Shown: positions 8,073 through 16,393, counted from the first letter of the stretch. The stretch: DNA of 64,000 nt from Myxococcus landrumus (GCF_017301635.1 NZ_CP071091.1:5964001-6028000); one strand, 5' to 3'. A program made the numbers and translations. Notes: generated from the letters alone by a model not told the origin.

Positions 8073-8101
8073 GGACACATCGGCCGCACCGAAAAGTTCC
8101 C
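8073..8101 (-). promoter_or_regulatory. ECF-type promoter of the sigma factor gene (autoregulation)
   Basis: GGGAAC (8101-8096, minus strand) and GTGTCC (8078-8073) have first bases 23 apart, matching the two other sites in this cluster. The -10 overlaps the first possible start codon of the sigma gene, arguing for a start further downstream. Confidence 0.72.
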
Positions 8102-8140
8102 GGCGCGAAAACCGAGGCGCTGTCGCCCACCGGACCCCGG

Positions 8141-8179
8141 AAAAGAGAAAGGGCCCTCGAGGAGTTCCTCAAGGGCCCT
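8141..8179 (-). terminator. rho-independent terminator of tRNA-Phe
   Basis: Read on the minus strand, AGGGCCCT (8179-8172) pairs with AGGGCCCT (8157-8150), extended by a GAGG/CCTC pair, and is followed by the T-rich tract TTCTCTTTT. It lies 22 bases after the 3' end of the tRNA gene. Confidence 0.85.
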
Positions 8180-8200
8180 GAAATCTCTTCAACTGCGATG

Positions 8201-8273
8201 TGCCCAGGGGCGGAATCGAACCACCGACACGGGGATTTTCAGTCCCCTGCTCTACCGACTGAGCTACCTGGGC
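8201..8273 (-). tRNA. tRNA-Phe (anticodon GAA)
   Basis: On the minus strand a 73-base cloverleaf runs from GCCCAGG to CCTGGGC plus discriminator A. The D-arm AGCTCAGTCGGTAGAGC, anticodon loop CTGAAAA with GAA, and T-arm GGTTCGATTCC are all canonical. CCA is not encoded. A terminator follows. No integrase or repeated tRNA end is seen nearby, so it is not marked as an attachment site. Confidence 0.97.
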
Positions 8274-8360
8274 GTACGGGTTGCCGCGAGAAGCCGCGCT
8301 CTCATATCGAGCCCGTCCCGGGGCCGTCAAGCTCCCATTTTCCGGCCCCGGTTCTCCGCC

Positions 8361-9155
8361 TTACGCCGCCCGCGGCATCGCCTCCGCGTCCCAGGGCGTC
8401 AGACTCGCGGTGAGCCTGCGCTTCAGCTTCGCCCTCAGGCCCTGTTCGATCTGCCGGATACGCACCGCCGTCACCCCGAAGCGGCGCGCCAGCAGCTCCG
8501 CGCTGGCCCCCTCCTCCACCAGCATCCGCTCCTCCACGAGCGCCCGCTCCCGAGCGTCCAGTTCCGGCCATGCCGCCTCCACGCTCGCCCGCAGCCTCGC
8601 CGCCCACTGGGCCTGGTCCACCACGTCCTCCTGCGAGGCCTCGTTCCCCTCCAGCACCTCCAGCCGCGTCACCTCCCCGTCCTGCGTCACCGGCGCGTCC
8701 AGCGACAAGTCCCGGGCCAGCGACTCCGACGCCTTGGCCACGTCCTCCTCCTTCTTGCCCAGCGCATCCGCCAGCCGGCGCACCACCTCCGGGTGACCCT
8801 CCCCCCACCGGGCCTCCAGCCGCGCCCGCTCCCGCCTCAGCTGGAACACCACCCAGGGCGCGCGCCCACCCGCCATGCTCCAGTTGCGCCCGACGTACGC
8901 CCGGATGCGCGCCCGAATCCACTGGCTGGCGTACACCCCGAACGGAATCCCCCGGTCCTCGAACCGGCCGGCCGCCTCCATCAAGCCGACGTTGCCTTCA
9001 GCGACCAGCTCGTCCTGCGGCAAGCCCGTCCACCGGTATTTCCACGCCAGCCGTTCCACCAAATCGAGGTGCTCCCGCACTCGCGCCTCAACCACGGCGT
9101 CGGGAATCTCAAGCTCAGGGGACTCGCAGGACATGTTCTCCGTGACGGCTTCCAT
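8361..9155 (-). CDS. sigma-70 family factor, RpoH/group-3-like
   Basis: A 264-residue sigma factor, too long for an ECF factor and lacking region 1.1. Region 2 runs from LVERLAWKYRW through DELVAEGNVGLMEAAGRFE and the ASQWIRARIRAYV helix; region 4 is RERALVEERML to FGVTAVRIRQIEQGLRAKL. The overall plan is like RpoH or the extra group-3 sigma factors of myxobacteria that act in stress or development; I cannot tell which. The ATG at 9155 is chosen because GGAGG lies 6 bases upstream. It is divergent from the LysR gene and 87 bases ahead of tRNA-Phe. Confidence 0.88.
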   Translation of the reverse strand: MEAVTENMSCESPELEIPDAVVEARVREHLDLVERLAWKYRWTGLPQDELVAEGNVGLMEAAGRFEDRGIPFGVYASQWIRARIRAYVGRNWSMAGGRAPWVVFQLRRERARLEARWGEGHPEVVRRLADALGKKEEDVAKASESLARDLSLDAPVTQDGEVTRLEVLEGNEASQEDVVDQAQWAARLRASVEAAWPELDARERALVEERMLVEEGASAELLARRFGVTAVRIRQIEQGLRAKLKRRLTASLTPWDAEAMPRAA

Positions 9156-9223
9156 GGACCTCCTCCGATTCACCGCGGCAACACACTCGCCCGCGGACAC
9201 CCCAAGAGATAAGGCACCGGCAT

Positions 9224-9239
9224 CCTTAAAAAAATAAGG
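9224..9239. promoter_or_regulatory. AT-rich inverted repeat in a divergent promoter region (possible LysR operator)
   Basis: CCTTA (9224-9228) and TAAGG (9235-9239) flank six A residues in the 114-base gap between the sigma gene and the divergent LysR gene. It is one of the few AT-rich spots in the window. A second ATAAGG lies at 9209-9214. LysR-type regulators often bind such T-N11-A inverted repeats next to their own gene. Function is inferred from position. Confidence 0.4.
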
Positions 9240-9269
9240 TAGTTTGAACGCAATTCATAGGTTATCCCT

Positions 9270-10175
9270 ATGGACATGAGCTGGCTCAACTACCACCATC
9301 TCCTGTATTTCTGGACGGTTGCGCGGGCGGGAAGCATCGCCAAGGCGGGCGAGGAGCTTCACCTGGCCCAGCCGACCATCAGCAGCCAGCTCAAGCTGCT
9401 GGAGGAGTCGCTGGGCCACAAGCTCTTCGAGCGGCAGGGCCGCAAGCTGGTCCTCACGGACGTGGGCCGCACCGTCATGCGCTACGCGGACGAAATCTTC
9501 CGTCTGGGCAACGAGCTGAAGAACGTGGTCGCCGGCCTGCCCACGGGCCAGCAGCTCCGGCTCAACGTGGGCGTCCTCGACGTCATCCCCAAGCTGGTGG
9601 CCGAGCAGTTGCTCAAGCCCGCGCTCGAAGCGGGGCCGTCGCTGCGCATCATCTGCCGCGAAGGGCCGCTGCCCCAGCTGCTCGCCTCGCTCGCGCTGCA
9701 TGAGCTGGATGTGGTGCTCGCCGACGCGCCCAGCTCCGAGCCGGTCAGCGTCCGCTCCTTCAACCACTTGCTGGGCAAGTGCGGCGTGTCGTTCTTCGCC
9801 GCCAAGCAGCTGAGCCATCTCAAGAAGGACTTCCCGCGCTCCCTCGACGCCGCCCCCATGCTGCTCCCCTCGGACGAGTCCTCCGTGCGCCGCTCGCTGG
9901 ACCTCTGGTTCGAGCGACAGAACCTGCGCCCCCTCATCGCCGGAGACTTCGACGACAGCGCCCTGCTCCAGGCCTTCGGGCAGAGCGGCCACGGCGTCTT
10001 CGCCCTGCCCTCCGTCATCGAGTCGCAGGTGGAGCGCGACTACAACTGCTCCGTCATTGGCCGCACCGACGAAATCGAGACGTGCTTCTACGCCATCACC
10101 GTCGAGCGCCGCCTGCGCCACCCCGCCGTCGTCGCCATCGCCGAGGCGGCTCGCTCGCAAATCTTCAGCGTCTGA
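9270..10175 (+). CDS. NhaR-like LysR-family transcriptional regulator
   Basis: A 301-residue LysR-type regulator. The N-terminal winged helix-turn-helix has the NhaR-like pattern LNYHHLLYFWTVARAGS, then AKAGEELHLAQPTISSQLK and KLFERQGRKLVLTDVG. The remainder is an effector-binding domain. In enterobacteria NhaR senses Na+ and activates a Na+/H+ antiporter, but no antiporter is next to it here, so the target is unknown. ATG 9270 is taken as the start; ATG 9276 is equally possible and neither has a clear ribosome binding site. It is divergent from the sigma gene and converges on the amidohydrolase gene with an 18-base gap. Confidence 0.88.
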   Translation: MDMSWLNYHHLLYFWTVARAGSIAKAGEELHLAQPTISSQLKLLEESLGHKLFERQGRKLVLTDVGRTVMRYADEIFRLGNELKNVVAGLPTGQQLRLNVGVLDVIPKLVAEQLLKPALEAGPSLRIICREGPLPQLLASLALHELDVVLADAPSSEPVSVRSFNHLLGKCGVSFFAAKQLSHLKKDFPRSLDAAPMLLPSDESSVRRSLDLWFERQNLRPLIAGDFDDSALLQAFGQSGHGVFALPSVIESQVERDYNCSVIGRTDEIETCFYAITVERRLRHPAVVAIAEAARSQIFSV

Positions 10176-10196
10176 GGCCTCGGCTCTCGAGGCTCA
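10173..10196. terminator. shared bidirectional terminator hairpin between convergent genes
   Basis: TGAGGCCTCG pairs with CGAGGCTCA around loop GCTCT, with one bulged base. The two ends of the hairpin are the stop codons of the LysR gene (10173-10175) and of the amidohydrolase gene (10194-10196). There is no T-run on either side. Confidence 0.5.
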
Positions 10197-11783
10197 CGGC
10201 GCGGCGCGGAACACCTCCACGCCCGCCACCACCGTGGCCAGGATGCGCGCGTCGACGAGCGATTCCGCGGGGCCCTCCACCGGGTCCACGGACAGCGCCA
10301 CGAAGTCCGCGTCCTGGCCCGGCGCCAACCGGCCGCGCCGGGCTTCGTCGAAGGACGCCCACGCGGGCCCCCGCGTGAAGCCCTCCAGCGCCTCCCGCCC
10401 CGACAACGCCTCCTCCGGAAACCATCCACCCTCCGGTCTCCCCAAGGCATCCCGCCGCGTGCGCGCCGCGTACAGGCCCGCCAGGACATCCGGATTCTCG
10501 ATGGGGAAGTCGCTGCCCAGCGCGAGGTTCGCCCCCGCGTCCTTCAAGCCGCGCCACGCGTAGGCCCCCTTCAGCCGCTCACGACCCAGCCGAGCCTCCG
10601 CCCAGGGCATGTCACTGGTCGCATGCGTGGGCTGCACGCTCGCCACCAGTCCCGCCGCGCCCAGCCGGAGGATGTCCTCACGTCGCAGTATCTGCGCGTG
10701 CTCCACGCGGTGCCTCAGTGCCCGCGTGCCCGTCTCCTCCGAGCCGCTCAGCAGCACATCCAGCACCAACGTATTGGCACGGTCTCCAATGGCGTGGATG
10801 CAGACCTGGAAGCCCTTGGACATGAAGGCCCGAGCCCTCGCGTGGAGTTCCTCGGGCGACATCAACAACAGGCCACGCTGTCCCGGCTCGTCGCAGTAGT
10901 CCTCGTGCAGCGCCGCGCCCCGGCTCCCCAGCGCGCCATCCGCCAGGAACTTCACCGAGCGCATCGTCAGCATCCGCCCCGACCAGGGCCCCTGCTCCAG
11001 ATAGGCGTGCCGCTCCTCACCCTGTCCCGCCGCCATCGCGTAGATGCGCAGCGGCAGCGTGCCCTCCGCGTCCCAGCGCTGGAGCACTCGAAACGCGTCC
11101 AGGTCCATGCCCGCGTCATGGACTCCCGTCAGCCCCACGTGTGCACAGCGCTCCAGCGCCGCGCGCAGCCGCGTCTCGAGTTGGACTCGCGTGGGTGGAG
11201 GCATCGCCGCCGCCACCACGTCCATGGCGTTGTCCACGAGCACGCCCGTGGGCTCGCCTCGCTCATCCCGGAGGATGCGGCCTCCCTCGGGGTCTGGTGT
11301 GTCCCTCGAGATTCCCGCGCGCCGCAGGGCTTCGCCGTTCACCCAGGCCGCGTGATGGTCGATTCGCGTGAGGAACACGGGCGTCGAAGGGAAGCGCGCG
11401 TCCAGCTCCGCTCGACCCGGGAAGGCGCTACCGGGCCACTCGTTCTGGTCCCACCCGCGTCCCAACAGCCAGTCTCCCTGGAAGCTGGAGGCAGGCGCCT
11501 GCGAGAGCCGGAGCAACACGGCCTCCACGGAGGGAGCCTTCTCCAGACGCACCGTGGTCAACGCGCGCCCCAGCCCGTGCAGGTGCGCATGTGCATCCAC
11601 GAGTCCGGGCACCACCGTGGCGGACCCCAGGTCCACCTCTCGAGCCCCCGGCACCGCGGAGCGGACTTCTTCGCACGTCCCCACCGCCACCACGCGCCCT
11701 GACTGGACCGCCAAGGCTCGCGCCGATGGGCGCTCCGCGTCCAACGTCCAGATTCGCTCCGCCAGATAGACCGTGGTCTCCAC
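10194..11783 (-). CDS. YtcJ-like metal-dependent amidohydrolase
   Basis: A 529-residue amidohydrolase of the YtcJ/DUF6282-free AAA-type group: N-terminal metal motif VDAHAHLHG, a buried HAIGDRANTL histidine motif, HRVEHAQIL and the late LGSDFPIENPD aspartate. The flanking beta-sandwich is formed from both ends (GRVVAVGT and GQDADFVALS). Such enzymes hydrolyse amides, carbamates or ring bonds; the substrate cannot be told from sequence. The frame extends to 11837, but GTG 11783 has GGAGG 6 bases upstream and gives the normal family N-terminus. It stands 75 bases after a small lipoprotein gene in the same direction. No signal peptide is obvious in this form. Confidence 0.85.
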   Translation of the reverse strand: METTVYLAERIWTLDAERPSARALAVQSGRVVAVGTCEEVRSAVPGAREVDLGSATVVPGLVDAHAHLHGLGRALTTVRLEKAPSVEAVLLRLSQAPASSFQGDWLLGRGWDQNEWPGSAFPGRAELDARFPSTPVFLTRIDHHAAWVNGEALRRAGISRDTPDPEGGRILRDERGEPTGVLVDNAMDVVAAAMPPPTRVQLETRLRAALERCAHVGLTGVHDAGMDLDAFRVLQRWDAEGTLPLRIYAMAAGQGEERHAYLEQGPWSGRMLTMRSVKFLADGALGSRGAALHEDYCDEPGQRGLLLMSPEELHARARAFMSKGFQVCIHAIGDRANTLVLDVLLSGSEETGTRALRHRVEHAQILRREDILRLGAAGLVASVQPTHATSDMPWAEARLGRERLKGAYAWRGLKDAGANLALGSDFPIENPDVLAGLYAARTRRDALGRPEGGWFPEEALSGREALEGFTRGPAWASFDEARRGRLAPGQDADFVALSVDPVEGPAESLVDARILATVVAGVEVFRAAP

Positions 11784-11858
11784 GAGGTTCCTCCGCGTGC
11801 TCGCGCGAACTGTGCGCGAGCCGCGGGCCGGTGTCACCCGGACTGTCTTCGCGTGCGG

Positions 11859-12071
11859 CTATTCCTCCGTGCCCGCGTCCGTCCCCGCGTCGGGAACCGC
11901 GGGCACGGGCGTGGCGGGACCGGGCGGGTCGTCGGGCACCGTCTGCCCGGTCTCCCTCACCTCATCCGGACCTCCGATGGGCATCTGGTTCTCCGCCTGC
12001 GGTGGCGTCGGCGTCTTGCACGCCAACGGCACGGCGGCCAGGCACAGGGCCACGAGGATGAGACGGCGCAT
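11859..12071 (-). CDS. small proline-rich lipoprotein, unknown function
   Basis: A 70-residue protein with a textbook lipoprotein signal: MRRL, a hydrophobic core and lipobox PLAC at residue 18. The mature part is about 50 residues, rich in Pro, Thr, Asp and Glu, and probably unstructured. The ATG at 12071 follows GGGAGG. Small lipoproteins of this sort are common in myxobacteria. Function is unknown; it is divergent from the TreT-like gene across 193 bases. Confidence 0.75.
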   Translation of the reverse strand: MRRLILVALCLAAVPLACKTPTPPQAENQMPIGGPDEVRETGQTVPDDPPGPATPVPAVPDAGTDAGTEE

Positions 12072-12264
12072 GAGTCCTCCCCTTCCAGGTTTCGAACCAA
12101 TCTGCGCCTCGCCTCGCCTGCTCACCACCCGATGAGCATCCCGGCGTGCAGGCGTCCCCTTCCGATGCCGGATACCGGACACGCAAGAGCCCCCTCGGGA
12201 AGCCCGGGACGCGCGTGCGCACCGTTGCCGCGGAAGCGCCCTCACATGCCGGGAGCCTCAAGCC

Positions 12265-13569
12265 ATGCTGGACGTCGTGGACATCGGCAAGCGCTCACTC
12301 GCCACCTACCGTGGCGTCGCGCCCGACGAGCAGCTCGATGCACTCTCCCGCTGCGCCGAACGCCTGCGCGGCGCGCGCTGCCTGCACCTGAGCGCCACAC
12401 CGTATGGCGGCGGCGTCTCCGAAATCCTCCGCTCGCTGGTGCCGCTCTACAACGACCTGGGCATCGTCGCCGACTGGAAGCTCATCCACGGCGATGACAC
12501 GTTCTTCCAGGTCACCAAGCGCATCCACAACGGCCTCCAGGGAGCCCCCGGCGCGCTCACCGAGTCCGAGAAGGCCATCTACCTGGCCAACTCGCAGCTC
12601 AACGCCCGCCGGCTCATCGCCGACTCGGAGGACTACGACTTCATCTTCGTCCATGACCCGCAGCCGCTCGCGCTCGCCACGCTCAGCGGCAATCGCGACG
12701 CTCGCTGGATATGGCGCTGCCACATCGACACGTCCCGCCCCAACCCCTCCTTCTGGGAGCTGCTGGCGCCCTACCTGCTCGACTACGACGCCGCCATCTT
12801 CACCCTCCAGGAGTTCATCCCTCCCGCGCTGCCCATCGAGCATGTGCGCGTCTACCCGCCGGCCATCGACCCGCTCAGCCCCAAGAACCACCCGCTGCCC
12901 CAGCCGCTCGCGCGCGATGTGCTCGAGTGGATTGGCATCCGCACCCACCGCCCCCTCGTCACCCAGGTCAGCCGGTTCGACCGGTGGAAGGACCCGATGG
13001 GCGTCGTCCGCGCCTATCAGCGCGTGCGCCCGCATGTCCCGGACCTGCAGCTCGCGTTGGTCGGCTCCCTCGCGATGGACGACCCGGAGGGATGGGACTG
13101 CTACGAGGAGGTGCGCGCGGCCACCGTCCACGACAGCCTCATCCATGTGCTCACCAACCTGGTCGGCGTGGGCAACGTCGAGGTCAACGCGCTCCAGGCC
13201 TACTCGGACGTCGTCGTGCAGAAGTCGCTGCGCGAGGGTTTCGGACTCGTCGTCGCCGAGGCGCTCTGGAAGGGAACTCCCGTCGTCGGCGGACGCGTGG
13301 GTGGCATTCCCCTCCAGCTTCGCGAGGACTCCGGCGGAATCCTCGTGGACTCCGTGGAGGAGTGCGCCGAGGCGATGCTCCACCTGCTGCGCCAACCCGA
13401 CGAGGCTCGACTCCTGGGTGCGCGTGGACGGGAGCACGTGCGCCAGCACTTCCTCATGCCTCGCTTGCTGCTGGACCATTTGCACCTGCTCGACACCTTG
13501 AGCAGCGCTCGGCCCCTCCCCTCGCGCGACCTCGTCCCCTCCCCTCTCACGGCGATTCAGGGAGCATGA
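12265..13569 (+). CDS. treT: TreT-like trehalose-forming glycosyltransferase (GT4)
   Basis: A 434-residue GT4 glycosyltransferase. The N-terminal SATPYGGGVSEILRSL, followed by FFQVTKRIHNGLQG, matches trehalose glycosyltransferring synthase (TreT), which makes trehalose reversibly from NDP-glucose and glucose. The C-terminal nucleotide-sugar domain has VSRFDRWKDP and the E-x7-E motif EGFGLVVAE. A closely related GT4 with another acceptor cannot be excluded. The gene's TGA overlaps the next gene's ATG, so it is translationally coupled to the NfeD-type protease, an unusual pairing. Trehalose would suit osmotic or spore protection in a myxobacterium, but that is inference. Confidence 0.82.
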   Translation: MLDVVDIGKRSLATYRGVAPDEQLDALSRCAERLRGARCLHLSATPYGGGVSEILRSLVPLYNDLGIVADWKLIHGDDTFFQVTKRIHNGLQGAPGALTESEKAIYLANSQLNARRLIADSEDYDFIFVHDPQPLALATLSGNRDARWIWRCHIDTSRPNPSFWELLAPYLLDYDAAIFTLQEFIPPALPIEHVRVYPPAIDPLSPKNHPLPQPLARDVLEWIGIRTHRPLVTQVSRFDRWKDPMGVVRAYQRVRPHVPDLQLALVGSLAMDDPEGWDCYEEVRAATVHDSLIHVLTNLVGVGNVEVNALQAYSDVVVQKSLREGFGLVVAEALWKGTPVVGGRVGGIPLQLREDSGGILVDSVEECAEAMLHLLRQPDEARLLGARGREHVRQHFLMPRLLLDHLHLLDTLSSARPLPSRDLVPSPLTAIQGA

Positions 13570-14927
13570 ACGTGGACTCGCGCCACATGGGGAAGTGGGC
13601 GGCGCTGGTGCTCTTGCCGATGTTCGCCCTGGGCCTGCTCGCGGCGACCGCCCCCGTGCGCTCCTCTGCTGGCGCTCCCTCCGTGGCGAAGTGCGAGCTG
13701 GAGGGCGTGGTGGACACAGGCTCGGGTGCCTACCTGGCCGACTGCGTGCGGCGCGCGGAGCAAGGCGGTTACTCCGCGCTGCTCGTTCGGCTGGACACTC
13801 CGGGAGGCTCGATGGAGGCCACGCGCACCATCGTCCGAGCGTTCCTCGGTTCGACGGTGCCGGTGCTCGTCTGGGTGGGGCCCTCGGGCGCACGCGCGGG
13901 CAGCGCGGGCGTGTTCATCACGCTGGCCTCGAACCTGGCCGCCATGGCGCCGGGCACCGACCTGGGCGCGGCCCATCCGGTCATCGGTGTCACGGGTGAG
14001 AACCCGGAGACCGTGGGCGGTTCACAGCTCGCGCGCAAGGTGGAGAACGATGCGGTCGCCTTCGCGGAGAGCATCGCCCATCAACGCGGACGCAACGCCG
14101 AGTGGGCCGCGTCCGCCGTGAGGGACAGCGTCGCCGCCAGCGCGGATGCGGCGCTCGCGTTGCGCGTGGTGGACCACCTGGCGCCCAGCGAAGCGGAGTT
14201 CCTCGCCTGGGCGGATGGCCGCTCCGTGGAGGTGGCGGGTGGCGACAGCGTGCGACTGTCGACGCGCGATGCCCAGCTCGTGGAGCTGGCGCCGGGTCTC
14301 TCGCAGCGCGTGGTTCATGCGCTCGCGCATCCCGCGTTGGTCTACCTGCTGTTCCTCATGGCCGCGCTGGGCCTGGTCGTCGAGCTGTCGCATCCAGGCG
14401 GCATCGCTCCGGGGGTCCTGGGCGCGGCGGCGCTGGTGCTCGCGCTCATTGCGTCGTCTGTGTTGCCCGTGCGCACGGGTGCGCTGGTCCTGTTGCTCCT
14501 GGGCGCGATGTTCATCGCCGCGGAGCTGTTCGTCACCAGCGGGTTGCTGGGGCTCGCGGGGGTGGTGCTCCTGGGGCTGGGTGGCCTGTTCCTCGTGGAT
14601 GAGTTCAATCCGAACTGGTTCGTGGACCGCTCCTTCCGCGTGAGCTGGGCCTGGCTGATTCCCACCACCGTGGTGGTCGCGGGGGCGGCGGCATATGTCG
14701 CCTGGCGGAGCGCGCAGACCCGGCGACTGCCTCAACGCGGTGGAGACGCGGGGCTGGTGGGCGAGGAGGGGACGACGCTCGCGCCCGTCACTCCCGAGAG
14801 CGGCGAGGTGTTCGTCCATGGCGAGCGCTGGCGTGCGACGTCTCCCTCGAACATCCGGCGCGGTGCCCATGTGGTGGTGCGCCGCGTGGAAGGACTCACG
14901 CTGTTCGTCGACGAGGTGAAGACATGA
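13566..14927 (+). CDS. NfeD-type membrane serine protease (ClpP class, long form)
   Basis: A 453-residue long-form NfeD protein: signal peptide, ClpP-like Ser-Lys protease domain with [10 protein letters not shown] (nucleophile Ser) and the LARKVEND lysine, four or more membrane helices at about 255-390, then a C-terminal OB-fold-like NfeDC domain ([14 protein letters not shown]). These proteases cut the C-termini of partner stomatins or other membrane proteins. The start ATG 13566 overlaps the TreT-like stop and has GGGAG just before it. Its own stop overlaps the stomatin start, giving a strongly coupled trio. The frame is open far upstream, but that part overlaps the TreT-like gene and is not coding. 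Confidence 0.9.
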   Translation: MNVDSRHMGKWAALVLLPMFALGLLAATAPVRSSAGAPSVAKCELEGVVDTGSGAYLADCVRRAEQGGYSALLVRLDTPGGSMEATRTIVRAFLGSTVPVLVWVGPSGARAGSAGVFITLASNLAAMAPGTDLGAAHPVIGVTGENPETVGGSQLARKVENDAVAFAESIAHQRGRNAEWAASAVRDSVAASADAALALRVVDHLAPSEAEFLAWADGRSVEVAGGDSVRLSTRDAQLVELAPGLSQRVVHALAHPALVYLLFLMAALGLVVELSHPGGIAPGVLGAAALVLALIASSVLPVRTGALVLLLLGAMFIAAELFVTSGLLGLAGVVLLGLGGLFLVDEFNPNWFVDRSFRVSWAWLIPTTVVVAGAAAYVAWRSAQTRRLPQRGGDAGLVGEEGTTLAPVTPESGEVFVHGERWRATSPSNIRRGAHVVVRRVEGLTLFVDEVKT

Positions 14928-15766
14928 CCGACCTGTTCGGACTGCTCGGGTTCCTCATCCCAGTGGGCATCCTGCTGCTGCTGTTCCTCTCTGGCGTGCG
15001 CATCGTCAACGAGTACCAGAACGGCGTGGTGTTCCGGCTCGGGCGCTACGTGGGGCTCAAGCGCGCGGGCTTCCGGTGGCTGATTCCCTTCGTGGAGCGC
15101 ATGGTCATCATCGACCTGCGCACGGTGGCTCGGGATGTGCCGCCGCAAGACGTCATCACTCGAGACAACGTGAGCGTGAAGGTCAGCGCCGTCGTCTACT
15201 TCCGCGTCATCCAGGCCGACAAGGCCGTGCTCCAGGTGGAGGATTACCTGTACGCCACGAGCCAGCTCGCGCAGACGACGCTGCGCGCGATTCTGGGTCA
15301 GGTGGAGCTGGACCAGTTGCTCAGCGAGCGGGAGCGCGTCAATCGCGACATCCAGCGGGTGCTCGACGCGCACACGGACCCCTGGGGCATCAAGGTCTCC
15401 AACGTCGAGGTGAAGCACATCGACCTGCCGCTCGAGATGCAGCGGGCCATCGCGCGACAGGCCGAAGCCGAGCGCGAGCGGCGCGCGAAAATCATCGCCG
15501 CCGAAGGCGAGCACCAGGCCGCGGAGAAGCTCTCCATGGCGGCGGATGTCCTCAGCCGCAACCCGGCCACGCTTCAACTGCGCTACCTGCAGACGCTCGT
15601 GGAAATCACCACGGGAGGCAATCACACCATCCTCCCCATCCCCCTCGACATCCTGCGCGTCGTGGGCGCCGCGGCCTCACGCAGCGGCTTCAGCACTCCC
15701 CAGGACGAGCACCACCCCAACGGCCACGGCGAAGAGGAGGGCCCACCCGCGGGTGGACTCTCCTGA
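14924..15766 (+). CDS. stomatin-like SPFH/Band 7 protein (slipin)
   Basis: A 280-residue SPFH protein. An N-terminal membrane hairpin (residues 1-25) is followed by the Band 7 core with [29 protein letters not shown] and the Ala/Glu/Arg-rich helix that mediates oligomerisation. The C-terminal region ends in a His/Gly-rich tail. Prokaryotic slipins are usually encoded next to NfeD proteases, exactly as here (ATGA overlap). It should form membrane microdomains that the protease regulates. Its stop is 6 bases from the stop of the convergent DUF2721 gene, and no terminator hairpin is visible between them. Confidence 0.93.
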   Translation: MTDLFGLLGFLIPVGILLLLFLSGVRIVNEYQNGVVFRLGRYVGLKRAGFRWLIPFVERMVIIDLRTVARDVPPQDVITRDNVSVKVSAVVYFRVIQADKAVLQVEDYLYATSQLAQTTLRAILGQVELDQLLSERERVNRDIQRVLDAHTDPWGIKVSNVEVKHIDLPLEMQRAIARQAEAERERRAKIIAAEGEHQAAEKLSMAADVLSRNPATLQLRYLQTLVEITTGGNHTILPIPLDILRVVGAAASRSGFSTPQDEHHPNGHGEEEGPPAGGLS

Positions 15767-15772
15767 CTCGCG

Positions 15773-16258
15773 CTACTCCGAGGGAGGACGGCCGGAGCTC
15801 CCGAAGAGCTCGTCTCGCTCCAGCTTGATGGCCAACCGGCTCAGCCGCAGCGAGGCCAGGGCGAGCAGCGCGACTGCGCCCAACAGACACACGCCGACGG
15901 CGAACGACACCACCGGCAAGGACTCCGGAATGTCGAGCTGCCGCTTCGTCAGATACAGCAGCGACGTCACCACGAACGACAACAGCGCCGTGTACGCCAG
16001 CGTGATGGCCCTCGCGAGAATCGCGTGCCGCCGGTCCAGGATTTCCACCTCCTGGCACAACATCTCCCGCCGCGAATGCCCCTCCGGCAACTGCCGCCCC
16101 TCCTTCAACATCTCCCGCATCCGCGTCGTCATCCGCGCAATCTGATTGTCCAACCCCGTCGCCACGATTCCGCACGCCGACACCATCACCGCCGGCGTCA
16201 CCGCCGTCCCAATCAGCCGAATCGACGACAGGTCCAACCCTTCCGACACTCCGTTCAT
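15773..16258 (-). CDS. DUF2721 membrane protein
   Basis: A 161-residue protein with an N-terminal hydrophobic segment, a charged middle (QIARMTTRMREMLKEGRQLP, then CQEVEILDRRHAILARAI) and two C-terminal membrane helices, the plan of DUF2721 proteins, whose function is unknown. ATG 16258 is directly preceded by AGAAGGGGG, which is both a candidate ribosome binding site and part of a predicted G-quadruplex. The frame extends upstream but becomes a low-complexity Gly/Trp stretch translated from the G-rich leader. Confidence 0.82.
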   Translation of the reverse strand: MNGVSEGLDLSSIRLIGTAVTPAVMVSACGIVATGLDNQIARMTTRMREMLKEGRQLPEGHSRREMLCQEVEILDRRHAILARAITLAYTALLSFVVTSLLYLTKRQLDIPESLPVVSFAVGVCLLGAVALLALASLRLSRLAIKLERDELFGSSGRPPSE

Positions 16259-16345
16259 CCCCCTTCTGTTCCACCCCGCCCCACCCCACGCAACCTCTCC
16301 CCACCCGCCTGCCCCTCCCCCCATCTCGACACCACCACTGTCCTA
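16259..16345 (-). promoter_or_regulatory. tandem G-quadruplex-forming leader of the DUF2721 gene
   Basis: Read on the minus strand, this leader carries G-runs ending against the start codon. The proximal set is GGGG (16287-16284), GGGG (16282-16279), GGGG (16277-16274) and GGGGG (16263-16259), with loops of 1, 1 and 10 bases. A distal set uses runs at 16322-16317, 16315-16312, 16106+ offset positions 16206-free 16306-16304 and 16302-16299. The last run overlaps the ribosome binding site. That the RNA folds this way is a prediction. Confidence 0.6.
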
Positions 16346-16393
16346 TCTCCCCTCCATCCCGCCACTCCCTCTTACAAATCCGACAGTGACAAC

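Noticed and set aside
8201-8273. tRNA-Phe as a possible integration site
   Set aside because: No integrase, no repeat of the tRNA 3' end and no change in composition nearby.
12295-13893. 532-codon minus-strand frame opposite the TreT-like gene
   Set aside because: No recognisable motif, Arg/Ala/Pro-rich; a shadow of the glycosyltransferase gene.
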